Source: Rhodoferax sp.
GTDB lineage: Bacteria > Pseudomonadota > Gammaproteobacteria > Burkholderiales > Burkholderiaceae_C
Reading direction: 5' to 3'
Assembly (NCBI RefSeq): GCF_013297935.1
Contig: NZ_JAAFIX010000002.1
Span: 124,001-188,000 of the forward strand
Length of the DNA: 64,000 nt
Part shown: piece by piece, positions 38,587 through 49,682 of the stretch
Position numbering within the stretch: position 1 is the stretch's first letter
How the letters are laid out: every line of letters starts with the position of its first letter
The notes under the pieces: generated by a model
Database searches by the model: none
Seen by the model: the letters and a program-made list of their open reading frames with translations, nothing else
What the model was told of the DNA's origin: nothing
Program-made: the position numbers and the translations under genes

Positions 38587-39006
38587 ATGACTAACGCCTC
38601 CCTGCCCCCGGTGGACCCCGCCGTCAATCCACAGAAACAACGCAAAGGGCTTAATCGGGTATTTCACGCTACCCGCTATTCGTGGGCCGGCCTTCAGGCC
38701 GGATGGCACGAAACCGCCTTCCGGCAGGAGAGTGTGTTGGCAATGATTTTGCTGCCTGCGTCACTTTACGTCGGGCAGACCTGGGTGGAGTCTGCCGTGC
38801 TGGCAGCCAGTGTGGTGGCAGTGATGGTCGTGGAGTTGCTCAATACCGCAGTCGAGTCGGTGGTCGACCGGGTCGGCCCGGAGTGGCATTCACTTTCCAA
38901 ACGGGCCAAAGATATCGGCAGCGCGGCAGTCTTGTTAAGCCTGTTGCTGTGCGCCGCCATCTGGGGAGCCGCACTGTGGGCGCGGTTTGCGCCTCACATC
39001 GGCTAA
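38587..39006 (+). CDS. dgkA: Diacylglycerol kinase
   Basis: Inner-membrane kinase turning diacylglycerol into phosphatidic acid. It has 139 residues with an N-terminal extension of about 15 residues. The family motif E-x-LNTA-x-E is in VVELLNTAVESVVDRVG, followed by KRAKDIGSAAVLLSL. Three membrane helices are seen. It recycles diacylglycerol, for example that released by membrane-derived lipid transfer. Confidence 0.95.
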   Translation: MTNASLPPVDPAVNPQKQRKGLNRVFHATRYSWAGLQAGWHETAFRQESVLAMILLPASLYVGQTWVESAVLAASVVAVMVVELLNTAVESVVDRVGPEWHSLSKRAKDIGSAAVLLSLLLCAAIWGAALWARFAPHIG

Positions 39007-39012
39007 GGTCAC

Positions 39013-39363
<351 letters not shown>

Positions 39364-39371
39364 TTAATAAA

Positions 39372-41048
39372 TCAGGCCCGAAAACGGTTGGTAATAGGAT
39401 AACGCCAATCCTTGCCGAAGCTGCGGTGCGTCACGCGGATTCCAACCGGTGCTTGGCGACGCTTGTACTCATTGATTTTGATGAGCCGGGTCACCCGCTC
39501 CACATCTTCTGCACGGAATCCGGCAGCGATGATGGCATCGATGCTTTCGTCGTTTTCCATGTAGCGCTCCAGAATGCCGTCCAGAATTTCGTAGGCAGGC
39601 AAACTGTCCTGGTCTTTCTGGTCCGGCCGCAATTCAGCACTGGGCGGGCGCGTGATGATGCGCTCAGGAATAGGGGCCGCACAGGTGCCATACGGGTCGT
39701 GGGCATTGCGCCACCGTGCGAGCTTGAACACTGTGGTTTTGGCCAAGTCTTTGATGACGGCGAATCCGCCCGCCATATCCCCGTAAAGCGTGCAGTAGCC
39801 CGTTGCCATTTCTGACTTGTTACCGGTCGTCAACACGATGCTGCCGAACTTGTTGGACAAGGCCATGAGCAAGGTGCCCCGGATGCGGGCCTGAATGTTT
39901 TCTTCGGTGGTGTCTTCCGCACGCCCGGCAAACTCAGCGGCCAGCGAGGACTTGAAGGCCTCGAACTGCGGGACGATGGAAATTTCGTCGTAGCGAACGC
40001 CCATGCGCCCTGCCATGTCACGTGCGTCAATCCAACTGATGTCTGCGGTGTACGGCGAGGGCATCATCACGGTGCGAACCTTGTCAGCCCCCAGCGCATC
40101 AACGGCCACGGCCAACACAAGCGCCGAATCGATCCCGCCCGAGAGGCCTAGCAGAGCTCCGGGAAAACCATTTTTCCCGACATAGTCCCGCACGCCCAGC
40201 ACCAGAGCGTCCCACAAGTCCGCCTCTTCAGTTCGCTCAGGCGACACTTCCGCTATTAAATTTATAGCGCCTTGCGCACGCGCTATCTGGGCTACAAAGT
40301 GATTTTCTTTAAAACTCGGCGCCCGGCCAGCCACTGCACCATCCGCATTGAGGGCGAAGGAGTGGCCCTCAAACACCACTTCATCCTGCCCGCCCACCAG
40401 ATGGGCGTAGACCATAGGCAACCCGGTCTCCCGGCAGCGTTCCCCCATGCGGACCTCACGCTCGTAGCCCTTGCCCACGTGAAAAGGAGAGGCGTTGATC
40501 ACCGCCAGTAGCTCAGCGCCCGCGTCTCGGGTCAGACGGGCGGGCTCTTCAAACCAGGCATCTTCACAAATCAAGAGGCCGACCTTGACGAAGTCTTCGC
40601 CCTCGCCGGCTTCAAATACACACACCCCTTGGCCGGGGGTGAAGTAGCGGCGCTCATCAAACACCTGGTAGTTGGGCAGCTCGCGCTTGGCGTAGCGGGC
40701 GACAACTTCCCCCTCGCGCAGCACCGAAGCCGCATTGAACCGACTCTGGACTGCAACGGAGCGTGTGCGACTGTCCCCGCCAGTCGGATGCCCGACCACC
40801 ACCGACATCCCTTTTAACCCGGCAAGCTGCTGCGCCACCGATTTCACGGCATCATCGCAGGCCTGCATGAAAGCAGGACGCAGAAACAAGTCCTCGGCGG
40901 CATAGCCGCAAATGGAGAGCTCAGGCGTCAAGAGCAAGCGCGCGCCTTCCGCATAGGCGCGATTCGCCGCATCGACGATTTTTATGACATTACCGTTCAG
41001 GTCACCGACGATGAAATTGAGTTGCGCAACGCACAGTTTGAGAGTCAT
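39372..41048 (-). CDS. nadE: Glutamine-dependent NAD+ synthetase, with a repeat-derived segment
   Basis: Last step of NAD synthesis, using glutamine as ammonia source. It has 558 residues. The N-terminal glutaminase domain (nitrilase fold, about 1-250) has the catalytic Cys in VGLLICEDAWFEEPAR, and the synthetase domain (about 280-545) has the P-loop GLSGGIDSALVLAV. Residues 251-266, in the linker between the domains, come from a dispersed 48-nt repeat in frame. Downstream neighbour is glnB. Confidence 0.96.
   Translation of the reverse strand: MTLKLCVAQLNFIVGDLNGNVIKIVDAANRAYAEGARLLLTPELSICGYAAEDLFLRPAFMQACDDAVKSVAQQLAGLKGMSVVVGHPTGGDSRTRSVAVQSRFNAASVLREGEVVARYAKRELPNYQVFDERRYFTPGQGVCVFEAGEGEDFVKVGLLICEDAWFEEPARLTRDAGAELLAVINASPFHVGKGYEREVRMGERCRETGLPMVYAHLVGGQDEVVFEGHSFALNADGAVAGRAPSFKENHFVAQIARAQGAINLIAEVSPERTEEADLWDALVLGVRDYVGKNGFPGALLGLSGGIDSALVLAVAVDALGADKVRTVMMPSPYTADISWIDARDMAGRMGVRYDEISIVPQFEAFKSSLAAEFAGRAEDTTEENIQARIRGTLLMALSNKFGSIVLTTGNKSEMATGYCTLYGDMAGGFAVIKDLAKTTVFKLARWRNAHDPYGTCAAPIPERIITRPPSAELRPDQKDQDSLPAYEILDGILERYMENDESIDAIIAAGFRAEDVERVTRLIKINEYKRRQAPVGIRVTHRSFGKDWRYPITNRFRA
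40252..40299 (+). repeat. Dispersed 48-nt repeat, copy 6 (inside nadE)
   Basis: Starts GCTATTAAATTTATAGC, then TTGCGCA and GGGCT. It is antisense to the gene and encodes AQIARAQGAINLIA in frame, closely matching the peptide pattern of copies 2, 3 and 9. Confidence 0.87.
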
Positions 41049-41119
41049 GAACCAGCAGAAGGAAGTTCACAGCCGGGTCTGCAGTGCAGAACCTTCGCGG
41101 CTGCCGCGCGGAGCGCTAA

Positions 41120-42313
41120 ATGGGTAAGGCTGATTATGTCATCCGGGTGTCAGAAACGCCCTCCGCGGTCTCGGCCTCCGAGTGGGATGCGCTGCTGCAA
41201 CTTCAGCACCACCCGACACCCTTTATGCGCCACGCCTACCTGGCCGCTCTGCAGAACAGCGGCAGTGCAACGCCGGCCACCGGTTGGAGCCCGCACTTCA
41301 TCACCCTGCACGACTCTTCGGGCCTCGCAGCAGCTTGCGTGCTCTATATCAAGGACCACTCCTATGGGGAATATGTGTTCGACTGGGCATGGGCCAGCGC
41401 CTACGAACAACACGGCCTGGCTTACTACCCCAAGGCGGTTATTGCCGTGCCGTTCACCCCGGTACCCGGTAGCCGATTGCTCGCCAGGGATACGGCATCG
41501 CGAGAAGCACTGATTCAGGCCATTCAGAGCCTGTGTGCCGAGAACAATGTTTCTTCTGCGCACCTGCTGTTTGGCGCCGAGGATGACCTGCAAGCGACCA
41601 CGGGCAGTGGCTGGATGCAACGGCACACCGTACAGTTCCATTGGCACAACCGTCCGGACGGATACAAAGACTTTGATGACTTTTTGTCCGGACTGAATCA
41701 GGAAAAGCGCAAGAAGATCAAGCAGGAGCGTCGCAAGGTAGCGCAGGCTGGTGTGCAATTCCGGCACTGCACCGGCACAGACATCAGTCAGGAGGACTGG
41801 GAGTTTTTCTATCGCTGCTATGCCCGGACCTACCGGGAGCACGGCAACCCGCCCTACCTCACACCCGACTTCTTTCAGCGCATGGCAACCGACATGCCCG
41901 AGCATTGGCTGATGTTTGTGGCAGAGCGCGAGGGTCAAGCCATTGCTAGCAGTTTGATAGCTATAGGCGCAAGCAACATAAGGGCTGACGGCACATTCCC
42001 CCCCCCACAGAGAGTGGCCTATGGTCGCTACTGGGGTGCCCTGGAACCCGTAGATTGCCTGCACTTTGAGGCCTGCTACTACCAACCTTTGGAATGGTGC
42101 ATTGCCAATGGCTACGCCCGATTTGAAGGGGGCGCCCAAGGTGAGCACAAAATGGCGAGGGCACTTCTCCCGGCAAGAACCAGCAGCACCCACTGGTTGC
42201 AGCATCCCGCGTTTGCGGATGCGGTGCAGCGGTTTCTAGAGCGGGAGGGCGAAGGTATCCAAAACTACATGGAACACCTTGAACAACGCACCCCGCTCAA
42301 AAAACCGGTTTAA
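41120..42313 (+). CDS. FemAB-like GNAT acyltransferase (DUF482 family)
   Basis: A 397-residue protein of the DUF482 family, related to peptidoglycan-bridge acyltransferases and annotated in databases as GNAT or peptidogalycan biosynthesis protein. Conserved segments are [31 protein letters not shown] and [21 protein letters not shown]. The substrate is unknown. Residues 276-291 come from a dispersed repeat that lengthens the loop between IASSLIAI and AYGRYWG. Its stop overlaps the stop of the convergent chemoreceptor gene. Confidence 0.87.
   Translation: MGKADYVIRVSETPSAVSASEWDALLQLQHHPTPFMRHAYLAALQNSGSATPATGWSPHFITLHDSSGLAAACVLYIKDHSYGEYVFDWAWASAYEQHGLAYYPKAVIAVPFTPVPGSRLLARDTASREALIQAIQSLCAENNVSSAHLLFGAEDDLQATTGSGWMQRHTVQFHWHNRPDGYKDFDDFLSGLNQEKRKKIKQERRKVAQAGVQFRHCTGTDISQEDWEFFYRCYARTYREHGNPPYLTPDFFQRMATDMPEHWLMFVAEREGQAIASSLIAIGASNIRADGTFPPPQRVAYGRYWGALEPVDCLHFEACYYQPLEWCIANGYARFEGGAQGEHKMARALLPARTSSTHWLQHPAFADAVQRFLEREGEGIQNYMEHLEQRTPLKKPV
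41945..41992 (+). repeat. Dispersed 48-nt repeat, copy 7 (inside the DUF482 gene)
   Basis: Starts GCTAGCAGTTTGATAGC, then GGCGCA and GGGCT. It is in sense orientation and in the same codon phase as copy 4; it encodes [16 protein letters not shown], with the GTF that follows also shared with copy 4. Confidence 0.82.
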
Positions 42314-44406
42314 AAAGTCTCCCAGTCATCATCCCCACCTGCAGGCGTGGCCTTGAAGCTGGTTTTGGGCGGAGTCGGCGCATGGGCTACCAGCACCGGT
42401 GGCGCCTTGCCTGCAGGCGGCCTAGCTGTAGCGCTTGCCGGTTTGGTGGCGCTGGGCTTGGGGAGCGTCTGCGCGGGGGCTCTGCGCTCGGTGCCTGCAA
42501 ATGTTTTCTTAGCCGGTGATTGGCTACGCACCGCAGCGGGTGCAGCGGGAGCCGATAGGTGGCTGGCGCCGGTGTAGCCTCCGCTGTGCCCCTCGTTGCC
42601 CAACTTAAACACCGCCACCACCTGCACCAGGTCGTTGGCCTGACTCTTCAAGCTGCTCGCAGCGGCGGCCATTTCTTCTACCAGCGCAGCGTTTTGTTGC
42701 GTGGCTTGGTCCATCTGGGTGACAGCTTCGCCCACTTGGTTGACGCCTGCACTTTGCTCCGAGCTGGCTGCGCTGATTTCGCCCATGATGTCGGTCACCC
42801 GCCGGATGCTGCTGACCACTTCGGTCATGGTCTCACCAGCTTTGTCGACCAAACTACTACCCTGTTCTACCCTCTCTACGCTGGCGTTGATCAGGGTTTT
42901 GATTTCTTTGGCGGCCTCTGCACTGCGTCCTGCCAGTGAGCGCACTTCAGAAGCTACGACGGCAAAGCCTCGACCTTGTTCTCCGGCTCTGGCGGCTTCT
43001 ACGGCTGCGTTCAGCGCCAGGATGTTGGTTTGGAAGGCGATGCCGTCAATCACGCTGATGATGTCTGCAATTTTGCGGCTGGCTTCGTTGATGCCTTTCA
43101 TGGTCTCGACCACTTGGCCGACGACTTCTCCACCTTGAATAGCGACGGTGGAGGCATTCATGGCGAGTTGGTTGGCCTGGCGGGCGGAGTCTGCGTTTTG
43201 TTTGACGGTGGAGCCGAGTTCTTCCATGCTGGCTGCGGTTTGCTCTAAGGCGCTGGCCTGGCTTTCGGTGCGGGCGCTGAGGTCGTGGTTGCCTTGGGCG
43301 ATCTCAGAGCTGGCGGTGGCCACGGCATCGGCGCTGGACCGCACCTGTCGCAATACGCCCTGGGTCTTTTCCACAAATTGGTTAAAGCCGGTCGCAATCG
43401 TGGCGAGTTCATCTGAGCCGCCCGCTTCAATACGACGGGTCAGGTCACCCTGGCCGGAACCGATGTCCTGCATGGCGTCTTTCAAAACGACCAAGCGCCC
43501 CAGCAAACCGGTGAGCACGCCGCCGATAAGCAACACGGCCAGCACCGCAATGATCACGCTGCCCACGATAGAGGACCACACCATGGCGGTGATGCCACTC
43601 AGCGCCTCGGCACGATTCAGCGCAATCACCAGAATCCAGTCGGTACCGGCAACCGGGGTTGCAAACACCAGGCGGCTCTCGCCTGCGATGGTTATTTCCC
43701 GCACGGACTCCGCCTTGGCTAAAGCTTCAAGCGCGCCGCCACCGAGGTCGGGTGCGATGTCGGTGACCGGTTTAAGGACTTGTGCGGTGTTTTCATGCAC
43801 CATGATTTTTCCGGATTTGTCGGCAATAAAGCCATAAGTCCCCGGCGTCGGGCGGATGGAGGCCACATTGCGCACAACCGCATCCATGAACACATCGACC
43901 GCGGTCACCGCCTTCACCGTCCCACCGTCCCGGATTGCGGCGGAGAAAGTAATCACCAGTTTTTTGGAGCCCGCGTCCACGTAGGGCGGGGTCACCGCGG
44001 GCCCTTGCGCCGCTGCAGCCAACTGGTACCAAGGGCGGGCAGTGGGGTCGTAGTCTGGAGGAAGGTTTTGTTGCTCAGAAAAAGCGGTCCGCTTGTCGGC
44101 AAACCCGATGTAAGCAGAGTCAACACCGCCAGCCACTTTGGCCTGAACCAGGTACTTGAGCGGATCTGCTTCATTCACGGCAAACCCGAACGATTTGACA
44201 ACCTGGTGCCGGCCTGCCACCCACTCTGCAACCTCAGAGGCGTGTGCTTTCGCCAGCGCCCGCGTTTGGGCATCCAGCGTCTGGAGTGCGTGAGACCGCG
44301 CAGTGAGCACGTTGGTCGCGGACAAGCCGGCCAGCCCCAGCAACACCAGCAAACCCACCATCGCCACAATTTTCCCGCGCAGGGACGTCAAAAACGCAAA
44401 ATTCAT
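42310..44406 (-). CDS. Methyl-accepting chemotaxis protein with Cache sensor domain
   Basis: Membrane chemoreceptor of 698 residues. First helix about 10-30, periplasmic Cache region about 35-260 ([20 protein letters not shown]), second helix about 270-300, then HAMP and the cytoplasmic signalling domain with the hairpin tip [20 protein letters not shown]. The C-terminus is DDDWETF, matching the NWETF-type tether that binds CheR/CheB. The start at 44406 follows GGAG; the frame is open 15 codons upstream. cheW lies 58 bases upstream in the same operon. Confidence 0.95.
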   Translation of the reverse strand: MNFAFLTSLRGKIVAMVGLLVLLGLAGLSATNVLTARSHALQTLDAQTRALAKAHASEVAEWVAGRHQVVKSFGFAVNEADPLKYLVQAKVAGGVDSAYIGFADKRTAFSEQQNLPPDYDPTARPWYQLAAAAQGPAVTPPYVDAGSKKLVITFSAAIRDGGTVKAVTAVDVFMDAVVRNVASIRPTPGTYGFIADKSGKIMVHENTAQVLKPVTDIAPDLGGGALEALAKAESVREITIAGESRLVFATPVAGTDWILVIALNRAEALSGITAMVWSSIVGSVIIAVLAVLLIGGVLTGLLGRLVVLKDAMQDIGSGQGDLTRRIEAGGSDELATIATGFNQFVEKTQGVLRQVRSSADAVATASSEIAQGNHDLSARTESQASALEQTAASMEELGSTVKQNADSARQANQLAMNASTVAIQGGEVVGQVVETMKGINEASRKIADIISVIDGIAFQTNILALNAAVEAARAGEQGRGFAVVASEVRSLAGRSAEAAKEIKTLINASVERVEQGSSLVDKAGETMTEVVSSIRRVTDIMGEISAASSEQSAGVNQVGEAVTQMDQATQQNAALVEEMAAAASSLKSQANDLVQVVAVFKLGNEGHSGGYTGASHLSAPAAPAAVRSQSPAKKTFAGTERRAPAQTLPKPSATKPASATARPPAGKAPPVLVAHAPTPPKTSFKATPAGGDDDWETF

Positions 44407-44464
44407 AGCGTGCTCCAAAGTGATCTCATCCAATTTCTCTGCGGCTGCCATGCGCAGCCGGCAT

Positions 44465-44968
44465 TCACGCCAACGCGCCTGCCACCATGCTCATTTCGCC
44501 TTGGCCCAATAATGCTTGGACATTCATCACGATCAGCATACGCGTTCCCAGCGTTACCAAACCCACGATAAAGCAGGAATCCAAGGCCGAATCAAACTGC
44601 GGTGCCGGTTTGATGTCGCTGCTGTCCAGTGTGACCACATCCGACACGCTGTCAACTACGGCGCCGACCACTGTTCCGCCGATATTCAAAATGATGACCA
44701 CCGTGAAATCGTCGTAGGCGACTTTGGGCAACTGCAGCTTCAGGCGCAAATCGACAATCGGCACAATCACGCCCCGCAGATTGATGACGCCTTTGACAAA
44801 GCTGGGCGAATTAACCATTTTGGTAGGCATCTCGTACGACCGGATCTCCTGCACTTGCAGGATGTCGATCGCATATTCCTCGCTACCCAGCCGCAGGCTG
44901 AGGTATTGGCTGGAGGTGGGCGCCGCCGGATTCGCCATGGTGGAGGGGTTGTTTTGGGTTAGTTGCAT
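44465..44968 (-). CDS. cheW: Chemotaxis adaptor CheW
   Basis: Couples chemoreceptors to the kinase CheA. It has 167 residues, with a short N-terminal tail and the SH3-like CheW fold (about 20-160); [18 protein letters not shown] is the typical receptor-binding region. It precedes the chemoreceptor gene and may be driven by a flagellar sigma-28 type promoter about 95 bases upstream. Confidence 0.95.
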   Translation of the reverse strand: MQLTQNNPSTMANPAAPTSSQYLSLRLGSEEYAIDILQVQEIRSYEMPTKMVNSPSFVKGVINLRGVIVPIVDLRLKLQLPKVAYDDFTVVIILNIGGTVVGAVVDSVSDVVTLDSSDIKPAPQFDSALDSCFIVGLVTLGTRMLIVMNVQALLGQGEMSMVAGALA

Positions 44969-45071
44969 ATAAAAACATCACATTTGGTTAATCTGCTTTT
45001 TAACAAATATATCGTTTTATGACACACCGGCGCTGCGCGCATGAACAGTCTGGCGAACCCATATCGGAGGG

Positions 45072-45098
45072 TTATCGGCATAAGGTGGAGCATCTAAA
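45072..45098 (-). promoter_or_regulatory. Candidate sigma-28 (FliA) promoter for cheW
   Basis: The minus strand has a perfect -10, GCCGATAA (45072-45079), and TTTA fifteen bases upstream (45095-45098) where TAAA is expected. Transcription would begin near 45062, about 94 bases before cheW. The -35 is poor, so this is tentative. Confidence 0.45.
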
Positions 45099-45204
45099 GG
45101 CACACCGACTGTGGCCTTGCTTGTGCGAAAGCTGCTAACTTTGGCTCGCTGAGTGTTTGGCGGGCTCTGTAACCCGGCACTGTGAACACCCCACACCCCT
45201 TGCT

Positions 45205-45990
45205 ATGACGAAGTCTCCTGAACAGAACGAACACCCCAGCGCTCCGGGCTGGCACCTGATTGCGCTTGAACTGCGCGCCCCTTGGGAGCTTTGGTCGCTA
45301 CTGCCGAGCTGGCCGGTGCTCTCGCGGGCGGCTGCCGGCGACGGTCACCCTGTCTTGGTGTTTCCTGGCCTCACGGCCAGTGACGGTTCTACCCTGCCCT
45401 TGCGGGCCTACCTCAAGAGCTTGGGCTATGACGTTTCGGGCTGGAACCAAGGCTATAACTTCGGGCCCAGAGCAGGGGTTCTGGAGACTGCGAGAGAACA
45501 AATTTTGGACATCTACCGCACCACCGGTCAGGCCGTCAGCCTGATCGGCTGGAGCCTGGGCGGTGTGTATGCACGCGAGCTGGCCAAAGAGCTGCCCGAC
45601 AAGGTGCGCAGCGTGATCACTTTGGGCACCCCTTTCGGGGGTTCGCACACCAGCACCAATGCGTGGCGTTTGTACGAACTGGCGGCCGGGCATCGCATTA
45701 CCGAAGCCATTGAACGTTTTGACCTCGCAGGAGCCCCGCCCGTCCCCACCACTTCTATTTACTCCCGCAGTGACGGCGTGGTTGCATGGCAAGCGAGCCT
45801 GCAGGCCCCGCAGGCGGATCAACCCGACACAGAAAATATTGAGGTCTTTGCCAGTCATATCGGCTTGGGCGTGAATCCCAGTGCGTGGTGGGTGGTCGCC
45901 GACAGGCTGGCGCAAATCCCGGGCCACTGGACGCCCTTCAGCCGGGAAGGTGGATGGGCGCGCTGGCTTTTTCCGAATCCGCTGCGCTGA
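45205..45990 (+). CDS. Alpha/beta hydrolase, lipase-like
   Basis: A 261-residue hydrolase from the ATG at 45205. It has VLVFPGLTASDGS (oxyanion region), the nucleophile elbow LIGWSLGGVYARELA, and SVITLGTPFGGSH, a PGAP1/lipase-type pattern. A candidate acid is in YSRSDGVV and a candidate His in VFASHIGLGVNP. No signal peptide is seen. The substrate is unknown. It stands alone, divergent from cheW. Confidence 0.87.
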   Translation: MTKSPEQNEHPSAPGWHLIALELRAPWELWSLLPSWPVLSRAAAGDGHPVLVFPGLTASDGSTLPLRAYLKSLGYDVSGWNQGYNFGPRAGVLETAREQILDIYRTTGQAVSLIGWSLGGVYARELAKELPDKVRSVITLGTPFGGSHTSTNAWRLYELAAGHRITEAIERFDLAGAPPVPTTSIYSRSDGVVAWQASLQAPQADQPDTENIEVFASHIGLGVNPSAWWVVADRLAQIPGHWTPFSREGGWARWLFPNPLR

Positions 45991-46010
45991 GTACGATCCG
46001 GCTCCACCAT

Positions 46011-46050
46011 AAAAAATAGCGCCTGCGGAACCGCAGGGCGCTATATTTTT
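46011..46050. terminator. Bidirectional terminator between the hydrolase gene and ppa
   Basis: ATAGCGCC and TGCGG pair with CCGCA and GGCGCTAT around a two-base apex, flanked by an A-run on the left and a T-run on the right. The right arm overlaps the start of a dispersed repeat. Confidence 0.85.
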
Positions 46051-46087
46051 AGTAGCACCTCGCGCAATTAGCGCGAGGGCTAGAGGT
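46040..46087 (+). repeat. Dispersed 48-nt repeat, copy 8 (next to ppa)
   Basis: Starts GCTATATTTTTAGTAGC, then CTCGCGCAATTAGCGCGAGG (itself a short inverted repeat) and GGGCT. It ends one base before the ppa stop codon. Confidence 0.88.
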
Positions 46088-46088
46088 C

Positions 46089-46619
46089 TTATTGCTGGTT
46101 ATAGGCAGCAATGCCGTCCATGATTTCCTTGTGGGCTTCGTCTTTGCCGCCCCAGCCTTGCACCTTGACCCACTTGCCGGCGTCCAGGTCTTTGTAATGC
46201 TCAAAGAAATGTTCGATCGCTTTCAAGCGCACGGGATTCAGATCCTCCAGCGACTGCCAGCGGGAGTACAGGGGCAAAATTTTGTCCGTAGGCACTGCAA
46301 GCACCTTGCCGTCCATACCGCCTTCGTCTTCCATCTTCAAGATGCCGATAGCACGGCAAGGCACCACGACACCGGGTGGCAGCGGCACGGGGGTGATCAC
46401 GAGCACGTCAACAGGGTCGCCATCACCCGCGATGGTTTTGGGCACATAACCGTAGTTAGTGGGGTAGTGCATGGCGGTGTTCATGAAACGGTCCACAAAG
46501 ATGCAGCCGGAGGCCTTGTCAACTTCGTACTTGATGGGGTCGCCATTCATCGAGATTTCGATGATCACGTTGAACGATTCAGGCACTTTGTTGCCAGGGG
46601 TGACATTGTCTAAGGACAT
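46089..46619 (-). CDS. ppa: Inorganic pyrophosphatase (family I)
   Basis: Soluble Mg-dependent enzyme hydrolysing pyrophosphate. It has 176 residues. The active-site signature is [11 protein letters not shown], and [12 protein letters not shown] is also typical. It is divergent from hppA across 228 bases, so soluble and membrane pyrophosphatases sit side by side. No convincing promoter motif was found in that gap. Confidence 0.97.
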   Translation of the reverse strand: MSLDNVTPGNKVPESFNVIIEISMNGDPIKYEVDKASGCIFVDRFMNTAMHYPTNYGYVPKTIAGDGDPVDVLVITPVPLPPGVVVPCRAIGILKMEDEGGMDGKVLAVPTDKILPLYSRWQSLEDLNPVRLKAIEHFFEHYKDLDAGKWVKVQGWGGKDEAHKEIMDGIAAYNQQ

Positions 46620-46847
46620 GCAATCTCTCTTTGTTTGAGTTGAAACAGGAAACGTACGGATTAACCCTGATTTTACTGACTTGGCACTTTCGATTTTGAC
46701 GCGTGATTCAGAAAGCGCGCTACATTGGCTTTGTTGGCCAATCTACGCCGCTTGCCTCTCCAGGTTGGCGCACTGAGGAAGCAACGCAGCGGGGACAACC
46801 CAAGCGTTGCTCCCAACTTTGCGAATCAACCACAGAGGAGTATGTCT

Positions 46848-48902
46848 ATGTCAGGCAACACCGCGCTTTTATTGGCGCTTGGCTGCGGATTCATCGCCGT
46901 GGTCTATGGCGTTTGGGCACGCAATTGGATTCTCTCCCAGGATGCAGGGAACGCGCGCATGCAGGAAATTGCGGCCGCTATCCAGACCGGCGCTGCCGCC
47001 TATCTGGCCCGTCAGTACAAAACAATCGCCATCGTCGGCGTCATCCTTGCAATCCTTATCGGCATTTTTCTGGATAGCCTGTCGGCCATCGGGTTTGTGT
47101 TGGGTGCCGTGCTTTCCGGGGCCTGCGGATTCATTGGTATGAATGTTTCGGTGCGTGCCAACGTGCGCACCGCCCAGGCAGCCACGCATGGCATCGGGCC
47201 CGCACTGGATGTGGCCTTCAGGGGCGGCGCCATCACCGGCATGCTGGTTGTTGGCCTGGGCCTGCTGGGTGTGACCGGCTTCTATTGGTTTCTGGTGCCA
47301 GATGGCGCAGTCTCGGCCGCCAAACTCAACCCGCTGATCGGTTTTGCTTTCGGGTCTTCACTGATCTCGATATTTGCCCGTTTGGGTGGCGGAATTTTCA
47401 CCAAAGGTGCCGACGTGGGTGCCGATCTGGTGGGCAAAGTGGAAGCTGGAATTCCAGAAGACGATCCGCGCAACCCTGCCGTGATCGCCGACAACGTCGG
47501 TGACAACGTCGGCGACTGCGCCGGCATGGCAGCAGACCTGTTTGAAACCTACGCGGTCACTTTGATTGCCACTATGGTTTTAGGAGCATTACTCGCAAGC
47601 AACGCGGGGGTTAACGCCGTTTTGTACCCCTTGGTGCTTGGGGCAGTGTCGATTGTTGCCTCCATCATCGGTTGCTTCTTTGTCAAAGCCTCACCCGGCA
47701 TGAAAAACGTGATGCCCGCGCTCTACAAAGGCTTGGCAGTCGCGGGCGTTTTGTCCTTAATTGCGTTTTACTTCGTCACCCAATCCATGATTACCGATGG
47801 GGCGCTGGGTGGCACAGGGGCTGCAACCAAGCTCTTCGGTGCCTGCGCAGTCGGGCTGATTTTGACGGCGGCTTTGGTGTGGATCACCGAGTACTACACC
47901 GGCACCCAATACGCTCCTGTGCAGCACATTGCCCAAGCGTCTACCACCGGACATGGAACCAATATCATCGCGGGCTTGGGTGTTTCCATGCGCTCCACGG
48001 CATGGCCTGTCATCTTTGTCTGCATGGCGATTTACACTGCCTATGCCTTGGCTGGCCTTTATGGCATTGCCATCGCAGCCACGTCCATGCTCAGCATGGC
48101 GGGCATTGTGGTCGCACTGGATGCTTACGGACCTATCACTGACAACGCCGGAGGTATTGCAGAAATGGCGGAGCTGCCCGCCAGCGTGCGGGACGTCACC
48201 GACCCGCTCGATGCCGTGGGCAACACCACCAAAGCTGTCACCAAGGGTTACGCCATCGGCTCGGCCGGCCTCGCGGCACTGGTGCTGTTTGCGGACTACA
48301 CGCACAAACTCGATGCCTACGGGAAACACATCAGCTTTGACCTGAGTGACCCGATGGTAATCATCGGGCTGTTCATCGGAGGACTCATTCCTTACCTATT
48401 CGGAGCGATGGCTATGGAAGCGGTCGGCCGCGCTGCCGGGTCGGTCGTGGTGGAAGTCCGGCGCCAGTTCAAAGAGATCAAAGGCATCATGGACGGCAGC
48501 GCTAAGCCCGAGTACGACACGGCCGTGGATATGTTGACCACCGCCGCCATCAAAGAAATGATGATTCCATCGCTATTGCCCGTGGTGGTCCCTATCGTGG
48601 TCGGCTTGGCCTTGGGGCCGGCGGCTTTGGGCGGGTTATTGATGGGAACCATCGTGACGGGGCTGTTCGTAGCCATCTCCATGTGCACGGGAGGCGGCGC
48701 TTGGGATAACGCCAAAAAGTACATTGAAGACGGCCACTTTGGGGGCAAAGGCTCGGAGACGCACAAGGCTGCCGTGACTGGTGATACCGTGGGAGACCCC
48801 TACAAAGACACCGCCGGTCCGGCGGTCAACCCGTTGATCAAGATCATCAACATCGTTGCCTTGCTGATCGTGCCGCTGATGATGAAAATTCACGGCGGTT
48901 AA
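46848..48902 (+). CDS. hppA: Membrane H+-translocating pyrophosphatase, K+-independent type
   Basis: Integral membrane pump coupling PPi hydrolysis to ion transport. It has 684 residues from the ATG at 46848, chosen because GAGGAG lies seven bases upstream; another ATG is two codons earlier. Catalytic loops are [20 protein letters not shown] and [19 protein letters not shown]. The [10 protein letters not shown] segment has Lys at the site that marks K+-independent enzymes, which pump protons. About 16 helices are expected. Confidence 0.96.
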   Translation: MSGNTALLLALGCGFIAVVYGVWARNWILSQDAGNARMQEIAAAIQTGAAAYLARQYKTIAIVGVILAILIGIFLDSLSAIGFVLGAVLSGACGFIGMNVSVRANVRTAQAATHGIGPALDVAFRGGAITGMLVVGLGLLGVTGFYWFLVPDGAVSAAKLNPLIGFAFGSSLISIFARLGGGIFTKGADVGADLVGKVEAGIPEDDPRNPAVIADNVGDNVGDCAGMAADLFETYAVTLIATMVLGALLASNAGVNAVLYPLVLGAVSIVASIIGCFFVKASPGMKNVMPALYKGLAVAGVLSLIAFYFVTQSMITDGALGGTGAATKLFGACAVGLILTAALVWITEYYTGTQYAPVQHIAQASTTGHGTNIIAGLGVSMRSTAWPVIFVCMAIYTAYALAGLYGIAIAATSMLSMAGIVVALDAYGPITDNAGGIAEMAELPASVRDVTDPLDAVGNTTKAVTKGYAIGSAGLAALVLFADYTHKLDAYGKHISFDLSDPMVIIGLFIGGLIPYLFGAMAMEAVGRAAGSVVVEVRRQFKEIKGIMDGSAKPEYDTAVDMLTTAAIKEMMIPSLLPVVVPIVVGLALGPAALGGLLMGTIVTGLFVAISMCTGGGAWDNAKKYIEDGHFGGKGSETHKAAVTGDTVGDPYKDTAGPAVNPLIKIINIVALLIVPLMMKIHGG

Positions 48903-49037
48903 AAAAGCCTAGGCCGCTACGCTCATGGGGAGTCGGCGGCCGGCTGGTCGCAGACCCGCTCCGGCGGGCCTAAACGCCCCGCGCATGCGCTAACATGTAA
49001 CAACGATGCCCCCCACTTTGGCGACCGAGAGATTGAC

Positions 49038-49676
49038 GTGAAAATTCTTGTGATTGATGACCACGCTTTAGTACGTGAAGGTTTACACCAGGTTTTGAAA
49101 GGCTTGGATGAAGATGTCACCGTATTGCAAGCCGGAACCTGCACCCAAGCTTTCGCGCTGACCGCTGACCACTCAGACCTGGACCTGGTTCTACTGGATT
49201 ACCACCTGCCCGACATGACCGGCTTGGCAGCGCTGGATATTTTCGGCAAGCGACATCCCGAACTGCCTATCGTGATGCTCTCCGGCTCCGCCAACACGCA
49301 GATCATGCGCCAGGTTCTCCAGAACGGCGCCTCCGGTTTTGTGACCAAATCTACGCTGAGTGATGAGTTGCTACATGCAGTTCGACTGGTGCTCAATGGC
49401 GATGTGTATTCACCCCGTGAGCTGGATGCGCGCTTGGAACCCTCACTTCCCGAAGATGCACTTGACAAACCGCCTTTAACGCAACGGCAGGAACTGGTTC
49501 TGCGTGAGCTGCTGGATGGCCGCTCCAACAAAGAAATCGGCACCAGCTTGAATGTGTCGGATGAAACCGTCAAAACCCATGTGGCCGCCATCTTGCGCTA
49601 CTTTGATGTGCAGAACCGGACGCAGGCCGTCGTAGCGGCCGCACGCAGCGGGTACCGCCCCGCCACCAGCGCCTGA
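49038..49676 (+). CDS. NarL/LuxR-type response regulator
   Basis: A 212-residue regulator with a receiver domain (about 1-120; phospho-acceptor Asp in VLLDYHLPDMTG, Lys in VTKSTL) and a LuxR-type HTH (about 148-208; LTQRQELVLRELLDGRSNKEIG, of which NVSDETVKTHV is the recognition part). The start is GTG at 49038 with GAGAGA upstream. It faces the hybrid kinase gene tail to tail, six bases apart, so it is a likely partner. Confidence 0.93.
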   Translation: MKILVIDDHALVREGLHQVLKGLDEDVTVLQAGTCTQAFALTADHSDLDLVLLDYHLPDMTGLAALDIFGKRHPELPIVMLSGSANTQIMRQVLQNGASGFVTKSTLSDELLHAVRLVLNGDVYSPRELDARLEPSLPEDALDKPPLTQRQELVLRELLDGRSNKEIGTSLNVSDETVKTHVAAILRYFDVQNRTQAVVAAARSGYRPATSA

Positions 49677-49682
49677 GATCAC

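Noticed and set aside
47573..47622. Stretch in hppA resembling the 48-nt repeat (TTTTAGGAGCATTACTCGCAAG).
   Set aside because: The AGC and GCGCA blocks are out of register and the encoded residues follow the normal pyrophosphatase sequence.
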